Source of the DNA: Pseudomonadota bacterium
GTDB taxonomy: Bacteria > Pseudomonadota > Gammaproteobacteria > Burkholderiales > Thiobacillaceae
NCBI GenBank assembly: GCA_021847385.1
Contig: JAJZTV010000045.1
Coordinates: 1 to 11,383 of the forward strand
DNA length: 11,383 bases
Direction: 5' to 3'
Positions 6,921-11,383 of this stretch are shown here, in pieces; the stretch's first letter is position 1, and every line of letters starts with the position of its first letter. The notes under the pieces were generated by a model that was not told the origin of the DNA, searched no databases, and worked only from the letters and a program-made list of their open reading frames with translations. Position numbers and translations under genes: made by a program.

Positions 6921-8558
6921 TCAGCTTACGCGGAATTGGCCCACCAAATGCTGCAATTCGCCGGCCGTACTGGAAAGTTGCTTAGCCGCGGCATCCACTT
7001 CCTGGATCGAGAAGCTGTTCTCCTCGGTGATACTGCTAATGCGCTCCATATTGCGGGCAATTTCCTCACTGGCGAGGGATTGTTCCTTGACCGCGGTCGC
7101 AATCTGATGTGACGAGTGGGATACCCGCTCCGCTGCCGCGACGATCTGATCCAGGCTTTCGCCCGTCATCCGGTTGAAATTGGCGCCGGCTTCCACTTCT
7201 TGCTCGATATGCTCGATGGCATCGACAGCGGCGCTCGATGCGCCTTTGATCGTATCCACGGTATGGGCGATATCGGCTGTGCTCGAGGCCGTCCGCTCGG
7301 CCAACTTGCGCACCTCGTCGGCCACAACCGCAAAGCCTCGACCTTGTTCACCGGCCCGGGCCGCCTCGATCGCGGCATTCAGCGCAAGCAGATTGGTCTG
7401 GTCGGCAATGTCTTTAATGACTTGCGTGATCTCGCCCACGCGGTCGATCGATTCGGAAAGCCCGGCAATCGTGCTGCTCGACGAGCGTACGGCCTGCTCG
7501 ATACGCTGCGTGGCATCGATACTCTTGGTCATATTGTCATGGCCTTCATGGGCCATGGCTTGGGTATCCAAGGCCGACCTCTCGACCCCCTCGGCATTTT
7601 GGGCGACCTCGGTCACCGACACGCTGCTTTGCTCCATCGCGGCGCTGATTTCCATGACGCCGTCGGTCTGCTTCTGTGCTCGGCTCATCACCAAATCCGC
7701 CTCGGTCGTCAAGCGACTGGATGCGTCGGCCACAGAATCCGCGGCCTGTTTCACGCCGCCGACTATCTGGCGCAATTGGCCGACGGTGCGGTTCAACGAG
7801 TCCGCCATCTGCCCCAGTTCATCCCGCTGCGCCAAATTCGCTCGCACAGTCAGGTCACCTGCCGCCACCTTATCGAGCACACCATTCAGATGTGCGATAT
7901 TGCGGTGGATCATGCGCGTCAACTGCCAAGTAATGCCGATCAATATCGCCAGGCCGACCAGCATCATGACGCCCTGAATCATCAGCATCCGCCTGGCAGA
8001 GGACACACTGCCCTCATAAGTCGCCTTGGCCGCCGCCTCCTGAATCGGCAGCAACTGCGATAGAGGCTTGAGCACGCTGCTCTGCACGACCGGCCAATCG
8101 TCTTCCAGCATGCTGCCGAGCTTGGCCTTGTTTTCAGTGGAATAGGCGACGATTAATTGATCGATAAACGGATTAAGGCTGGCGATCTTTTTGTCGATCT
8201 TGTCGATCAACTCCTGGCCGTCCGAGTTGAAGTGGTTGTCCCTGGTCTGCTCACGAAACTCGGCCCAGAGCTTGGGCAACTCGGCCTTGACCTCCTTGGC
8301 GTGGTTCATGGAGCCGACCGCCGGCATCTGATCGAGCATCACCCCCGCCATACGGAAACGCACCTCTTTGAGCCGGGAGTCTATGGCTTGCAGGGAGGAT
8401 GTCGGAATCACCTGATTTTCATAAACGGATGCAAGCGCGGAAATGCTGTGCTGGCTGGAGACGACACTCAACAGCGCCAGCCCTAGAATAATCACCACAG
8501 CCACCGCCGCATTGCTCAGCAATTTGGCCCGAATCGACATGGTGTGGAGCATCTTCAT
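6921..8558 (-). CDS. Methyl-accepting chemotaxis protein
   Basis: An inner-membrane chemoreceptor of 545 residues that passes ligand signals to CheA/CheW. TM1 spans about 13-33. A periplasmic helical domain of about 150 residues (34-188, four-helix-bundle type) follows, then TM2 at about 191-212. The HAMP domain (about 213-266) includes LDKVAAGDLTVRA. The long cytoplasmic coiled coil carries the conserved hairpin tip around 380-425, including DQTNLLALNAAIEAARAGEQ and FAVVADEVRKLAERT. The ligand is unknown. No CheR-binding pentapeptide is present; it ends GQFRVS. Start choice: an upstream in-frame ATG at 8573 would put the ribosome site inside the gene, whereas GAGGAG at 8569-8564 sits five bases before the ATG at 8558. 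No other chemotaxis gene lies within the window. Confidence 0.95.
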   Translation of the reverse strand: MKMLHTMSIRAKLLSNAAVAVVIILGLALLSVVSSQHSISALASVYENQVIPTSSLQAIDSRLKEVRFRMAGVMLDQMPAVGSMNHAKEVKAELPKLWAEFREQTRDNHFNSDGQELIDKIDKKIASLNPFIDQLIVAYSTENKAKLGSMLEDDWPVVQSSVLKPLSQLLPIQEAAAKATYEGSVSSARRMLMIQGVMMLVGLAILIGITWQLTRMIHRNIAHLNGVLDKVAAGDLTVRANLAQRDELGQMADSLNRTVGQLRQIVGGVKQAADSVADASSRLTTEADLVMSRAQKQTDGVMEISAAMEQSSVSVTEVAQNAEGVERSALDTQAMAHEGHDNMTKSIDATQRIEQAVRSSSSTIAGLSESIDRVGEITQVIKDIADQTNLLALNAAIEAARAGEQGRGFAVVADEVRKLAERTASSTADIAHTVDTIKGASSAAVDAIEHIEQEVEAGANFNRMTGESLDQIVAAAERVSHSSHQIATAVKEQSLASEEIARNMERISSITEENSFSIQEVDAAAKQLSSTAGELQHLVGQFRVS

Positions 8559-8611
8559 GCTTTCTCCTCGCATCTATGACTTGTTTGGTTTTCGGATACT
8601 CGGACACAACA

Positions 8612-8641
8612 TGCCGGCGCCCGCCTTGGCAAACGCCGGCA
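8612..8641 (-). terminator. GC-rich stem-loop after the rhodanese gene
   Basis: TGCCGGCG and CGCCGGCA pair perfectly over 8 bp around a 14-base loop, 25 bases past the rhodanese stop. A second inverted repeat, GCTTACT/AGTAAGC (8664-8670/8643-8649), overlaps the stop codon just before it. Neither is followed by a clear U-run (only TGTTGT). This is a plausible 3' end stabiliser or weak terminator separating the rhodanese gene from the chemoreceptor gene. Confidence 0.4.
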
Positions 8642-8665
8642 CAGTAAGCCGTGTCGCTAAAGCGC

Positions 8666-9133
8666 TTACTCGATCGGGTAGCCCTTGGCCTTCCACTCGG
8701 GGAAACCGCCGCGGAACCAATATACCTTCTTGTAACCTGCCTTAACCATGGCTTTGCCGGCCTTATAGCTCTTCCAGCACTCGCCGGAGTTGCAATAAAC
8801 CAAAACCGGGGCGTTCTTGTCGGCCGGCAGTTTGCTCAAGTCGAAGCTGTCTTGGCCGGCATCGAAATCCACTGCCTTGGCGCTCTTCTCCTTGTAAGGC
8901 ACGTTGATCGCCCCCTTGATGTGCGCCTCGGCATACTCGTTGGCCACCCGAGAATCCACCATCGGCACACCCTTATCATGCAGCTCCTTGGCCTTCTCGG
9001 CCGTCACCACGGTCGTCCCGTCCAAAAAGGCCGGGGTTTCCGAGGCGCGGGCCTTCGTCGTCGGCAAGGCAAATGCCACGGATACCACCAGGCCGAACAT
9101 CAGTGTTTTCAAATTCAAGATTTTGGTTTGCAT
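8666..9133 (-). CDS. Secreted single-domain rhodanese (sulfurtransferase)
   Basis: A 155-residue protein with a Sec signal peptide: basic N-terminus, hydrophobic core at about 10-23 and an ARA-S cleavage site after residue 30. The mature part is one rhodanese domain with the VDSR motif at 59-62, AHIKGAINVPY at 70-80 and the active-site loop CNSGECWKS at 114-122. Cys114 would carry the persulfide. The loop is two residues longer than the common CxxGxRS form and holds a second cysteine, Cys119. A role in periplasmic sulfane-sulfur handling fits the family but the substrate is unknown. GGAG at 9144-9141 is seven bases from the ATG at 9133 and four from an adjacent ATG at 9136; either start is possible. 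It is apparently monocistronic with its own promoter. Confidence 0.92.
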   Translation of the reverse strand: MQTKILNLKTLMFGLVVSVAFALPTTKARASETPAFLDGTTVVTAEKAKELHDKGVPMVDSRVANEYAEAHIKGAINVPYKEKSAKAVDFDAGQDSFDLSKLPADKNAPVLVYCNSGECWKSYKAGKAMVKAGYKKVYWFRGGFPEWKAKGYPIE

Positions 9134-9288
9134 CATCTCGCTCCAGTCTGAAAAGAGGTTGCTTTTGGCAGATGGCAGTCGGCACACCCATCAACTCGCC
9201 TACCATCAGGCAGGACAACGGCGTCCTTGCAGCCACTATCTGCCGTTGGATATTAATTAAAAATTGCTTTGAATACTTAGCCCGCCTC

Positions 9289-9317
9289 CGTATAAACACG
9301 AAGTCAAAACATGCCAA
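9289..9317 (-). promoter_or_regulatory. Predicted sigma-70 promoter for the rhodanese gene
   Basis: TTGGCA at 9317-9312 (five of six -35 matches) and TATACG at 9294-9289 (four of six -10 matches) are separated by exactly 17 bases. The promoter lies just beyond the rtcB stop. It implies a leader of about 150 bases. That leader contains AGGAC/GTCCT and a distant GGCAGAT/ATCTGCC pairing (9244-9238 with 9173-9167). Confidence 0.55.
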
Positions 9318-9325
9318 GAATAGGA

Positions 9326-10759
9326 TCAGCCTTTGATGCAGACTTTGGGTTTGAGGAAGGCCACACGCCGCGCCAAGCCAGCCTTTTCCGTCGCCTCGGC
9401 CACCAGGTCGACATCCTTGTAGGCACCGGGCGCCTCTTCCGCCGCGCCGCGCAGGGACTTGGTGCGGATCAGGATGCCCTGGCCCTTGAGCTGGTCGATC
9501 AACTCCCGACCGTGCCATTTCTTCAGGGCTGCATTGCGGCTCATGGCCCGGCCGGCGCCGTGGCTGGCCGAGGACCAGGCGCGGCGCTCGCCCTCGGCGG
9601 TGCCGGCCAGCACATAGGAGCCGGTGCCCATGCTGCCGCCGATGATCACCGGCTGGCCCACTGCCTGATATTCCACCGGCAGCGCCGGGTGCTTGGGACC
9701 GAAGGCACGGGTCGCCCCCTTGCGGTGGACATAGAGTAGGCGTTCGTGGCCCTCTACCTGGTGCTGCTCCAGCTTGCAGGTGTTGTGTGAGACGTCATAG
9801 AGCGTGGCCAGATGGCTGCCGGGGATGACACCAGCGAACACTTCGCGGGTGAGGTGGGCCAGGATCTGGCGGTTGGCCAGGGCGACGTTGATCGCCGCGT
9901 TCATCGCGCCCAGGTAGTCCTGGCCCTCGGGCGAATTGATCGGGGCGCAGGCCAGTTCCCGATCCGGCAATTGAATGCCGAGCCGGCTGGCCGCCTTGGC
10001 CAGCGAGACCAGATAGTCGGTGCCGATCTGGTGACCCAGGCCGCGCGAGCCGCAGTGGATGGAGACCACGATCTGGCCCTCATGCAGGCCGAAGGCCTGG
10101 GCTGCTTTCGGATCGAAGATCCGCTCCACAACCTGCACCTCCAGATAGTGGTTGCCCGAGCCCAGGGTGCCCATCTCGCCGCGCTGGCGCTTCTTGGCCA
10201 ACTCGGAGACATTGCCCGGCACCGCCCCCTTCATCTTGCCGTGCTCTTCGATCAGGGCAAGGTCGAGCTCGCTGCCATAGCCCTGATGCACCGCCCATTC
10301 GGCCCCCTTCAGCATGATCTGGTCGAGTTCATGGGTGGACAGCTTGAGTGCGCCCTCCTCGCCCACCCCGGCCGGGATGGCCTGGAACAAGGCATCGGCC
10401 AGTTGCGGAAAACTCGGCGCCGCATCGACGAGGTTGAGATTGGTCCGCAGGCAGCGGATGCCACAGGAGATATCGAAGCCGACGCCGCCGGCCGAGATGA
10501 TGCCGCCGAGATCGGGGTCGAAGGCGGCGACGCCGCCGATGGGAAAGCCGTAGCCCCAATGGGCGTCGGGCATGGTCATGGCCGGGCCGACCAGACCGGG
10601 CAGCCTGGCCACGTTGGTGATCTGGGTCAACACCATGTCGTCCATGGTCTGCAAGAGCGGCGCGCTGCCGTAGAGCAGCACCTCCGAGCGGGCCTCGCCC
10701 GGCGTCTTGGGCACGGTATAGCAGTAGTCGTCAAGCTGCTTGAGCCGGCTCATGTCCAT
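9326..10759 (-). CDS. rtcB: RNA-splicing ligase RtcB
   Basis: RtcB joins RNA 2',3'-cyclic phosphate or 3'-phosphate ends to 5'-hydroxyl ends using Mn2+ and GTP through a guanylated histidine. At 477 residues it is close to the archaeal enzyme in length and motif style. By alignment with Pyrococcus RtcB the metal and catalytic residues are all present: Asp96 and Cys99 in GVGFDISCG, Asn203 and His204 in GSGNHYLE, His235 in SIHCGSRG, His325 in YDVSHN, and the nucleotidyl His400 in SHGAGRAMSR. MPDAHWGYGFPIGG at 63-76 is also characteristic. The ATG at 10759 follows GAGGTG with a five-base gap. Archease, its activator, lies immediately upstream on the same strand, with a REP-like pair between. Likely substrates are broken tRNAs or other stress-cleaved RNAs, inferred from the family. 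Confidence 0.97.
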   Translation of the reverse strand: MDMSRLKQLDDYCYTVPKTPGEARSEVLLYGSAPLLQTMDDMVLTQITNVARLPGLVGPAMTMPDAHWGYGFPIGGVAAFDPDLGGIISAGGVGFDISCGIRCLRTNLNLVDAAPSFPQLADALFQAIPAGVGEEGALKLSTHELDQIMLKGAEWAVHQGYGSELDLALIEEHGKMKGAVPGNVSELAKKRQRGEMGTLGSGNHYLEVQVVERIFDPKAAQAFGLHEGQIVVSIHCGSRGLGHQIGTDYLVSLAKAASRLGIQLPDRELACAPINSPEGQDYLGAMNAAINVALANRQILAHLTREVFAGVIPGSHLATLYDVSHNTCKLEQHQVEGHERLLYVHRKGATRAFGPKHPALPVEYQAVGQPVIIGGSMGTGSYVLAGTAEGERRAWSSASHGAGRAMSRNAALKKWHGRELIDQLKGQGILIRTKSLRGAAEEAPGAYKDVDLVAEATEKAGLARRVAFLKPKVCIKG

Positions 10760-10770
10760 GGCTTCACCTC

Positions 10771-10819
10771 GTAGGGTGCGCTACGCGCACCTGAAAATGG
10801 TGCGCCGAGCGCACCCTAC
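10771..10819. repeat. REP-like inverted palindrome pair
   Basis: Two near-identical units face each other across TGAAAA. The left unit is GTAGGGTGCGC-TAC-GCGCACC style; the right unit is the reverse complement of the same pattern with centre TCG. The outer arms GTAGGGTGCGC (10771-10781) and GCGCACCCTAC (10809-10819) are perfect complements. Each unit can also fold alone through GGTGCGC/GCGCACC. This resembles repetitive extragenic palindromes mobilised by RAYT transposases. It fills the gap between archease and rtcB and overlaps the archease stop codon. Confidence 0.75.
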
Positions 10820-11229
10820 ACATCGACGATGCAGCGGGCCAGCCAGCCCTGCCGCCCCTGCTCCACCTTCAGCATAGTCAGCGTGGCCCCTTTCACCTCG
10901 GTGCCACGGTCCGCCCCCGGCCGCCAGGGCATGCCCCAGGCCCGGCCCCGCCAGTGGCTGCCCTGGTGTTCCAGCTCGAAGGCGCAGAAGACCAGGCCGC
11001 GCAGCCGGGCCTGGCCTAGCAACTGATTCAGCCAGGTGACCAGGGCCAGTTCGATATCGGCCTCCTCGAACTCGATAGGCACTTCGTGCTCGGGGATGAC
11101 CGTGGCCGGTTCGGCCATGATGGCGAACATGGCCAGGGCGGCATTGACGAAGGCCGCCTCCAGGGTCTTGCCCTGGGCCTCGATGCCGATATCGGCCTCG
11201 TGATCGAAATAGCGGTAGCGCTGGGACAT
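10816..11229 (-). CDS. Archease (RtcB activator)
   Basis: A 137-residue protein matching archease in length and ends. It begins YRYFDHEADIGIEAQG (residues 5-20), containing the conserved His/Asp metal-site region, and ends in VDV as family members do. Archease speeds RtcB guanylation and allows multiple turnovers, and the two genes are often adjacent, as here. No Shine-Dalgarno sequence precedes the ATG at 11229 (the upstream bases are pyrimidine-rich), so translation may be weak or leaderless, but no better in-frame start is apparent. The TAG stop lies within the first bases of the REP-like repeat. It is probably co-transcribed with rtcB. It starts 76 bases from, and divergent to, prfB. Confidence 0.93.
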   Translation of the reverse strand: MSQRYRYFDHEADIGIEAQGKTLEAAFVNAALAMFAIMAEPATVIPEHEVPIEFEEADIELALVTWLNQLLGQARLRGLVFCAFELEHQGSHWRGRAWGMPWRPGADRGTEVKGATLTMLKVEQGRQGWLARCIVDV

Positions 11230-11259
11230 GGGTGGCTAGGGAGTGTGGCCCAAGAAGGC

Positions 11260-11265
11260 TATAAT
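11260..11265 (+). promoter_or_regulatory. -10 element for prfB
   Basis: A perfect TATAAT 40 bases before the prfB start codon. The hexamer 17 bases upstream (TAGGGA) is a poor -35. It lies in the 76-base divergent gap between archease and prfB. Confidence 0.5.
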
Positions 11266-11305
11266 TCTGCGTTTTTTCCGCCCCCGTAGGAAATCAGGAA
11301 TTCAA

Positions 11306-11383
11306 ATGGAAGCCGAACAGCTCAATCAGATCGAAGGACAACTGGCCGACCTCGCCCGTCGGGCCAATGAGCTACGGGGGTAT
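11306..11383 (+). CDS. prfB: Peptide chain release factor 2, N-terminal fragment
   Basis: Only 26 codons fit before the right edge. RF2 ends translation at UGA and UAA. The visible sequence, a short amphipathic helix ending RRANELRGY, matches the RF2 N-terminus, whose most conserved early stretch is LRGYL directly before the in-frame UGA frameshift stop. AGGA at 11296-11299 gives a six-base spacing to the ATG. The identification rests on this short stretch, but the coincidence with the frameshift-site codons makes it strong. Confidence 0.85.
   Translation, partial: MEAEQLNQIEGQLADLARRANELRGY
11375..11383 (+). promoter_or_regulatory. Start of the RF2 programmed +1 frameshift signal
   Basis: The codons CGG GGG TAT encode RGY and form the internal Shine-Dalgarno-like G-run that precedes CTT TGA C in genes with RF2 autoregulation. 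The window ends immediately before the expected slippery CTT and UGA, so the shift itself cannot be confirmed here. Confidence 0.65.

Noticed and set aside
7116..8063. 315-codon open frame on the plus strand opposite the chemoreceptor gene
   Set aside because: It is antisense to a fully conserved chemotaxis signalling domain; the protein is His/Gly/Arg-rich without motifs.
8559..8573. ATG at 8573 as the chemoreceptor start
   Set aside because: It precedes the GAGGAG ribosome site, which is ideally spaced for the ATG at 8558.
9812..10774. 320-codon open frame on the plus strand opposite rtcB
   Set aside because: It is antisense to a complete RtcB with all catalytic residues and has no family resemblance or ribosome site.

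Overview
The window looks like a GC-rich chromosomal segment from a sulfur-oxidising beta- or gammaproteobacterium. That placement is an inference. It rests on a Tat-exported flavocytochrome c sulfide dehydrogenase-type flavoprotein at the left edge, a secreted rhodanese, a DUF1631 protein (a family typical of these classes) and a REP-like palindrome pair of a kind common there. Codon use and GC content look uniform by eye. No phage, transposase, tRNA, rRNA or CRISPR array was seen.

Layout. Positions 1-364 (minus) hold the N-terminal part of an fccB-like gene, read off the left edge. A 243-base divergent intergenic region with a 17-bp palindrome follows. Then comes recJ (608-2293, plus), overlapping by four bases a MgtC/DUF4010 membrane protein gene (2290-3540, plus). 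The DUF4010 gene converges on a minus-strand operon: a DUF1631 gene (6603-4975) followed after 12 bases by a degenerate-EAL/HDOD gene (4962-3649). A methyl-accepting chemotaxis protein (8558-6921), a secreted single-domain rhodanese (9133-8666), RNA ligase rtcB (10759-9326) and archease (11229-10816) follow, all minus. The right edge holds the first 26 codons of prfB (plus), cut exactly at the release factor 2 programmed-frameshift site.

The main discovery is in the 317-base gap 6604-6920. On the minus strand it carries a c-di-GMP-I (GEMM-I) riboswitch aptamer. The conserved core strings, a GAAA-capped hairpin, a variant 11-nt tetraloop receptor and the predicted ligand-contacting bases are all visible. 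A promoter-like TTGACA lies just upstream of the aptamer. The regulated genes would be DUF1631 plus EAL/HDOD. The second of these is itself built from a decayed c-di-GMP phosphodiesterase fold, so the layout suggests a small c-di-GMP output module beside a chemoreceptor. Neither protein has a function I can assign from sequence.

Other points of note are the REP-like pair between archease and rtcB, which supplies archease's stop codon, and the rhodanese with an enlarged, two-cysteine active-site loop.
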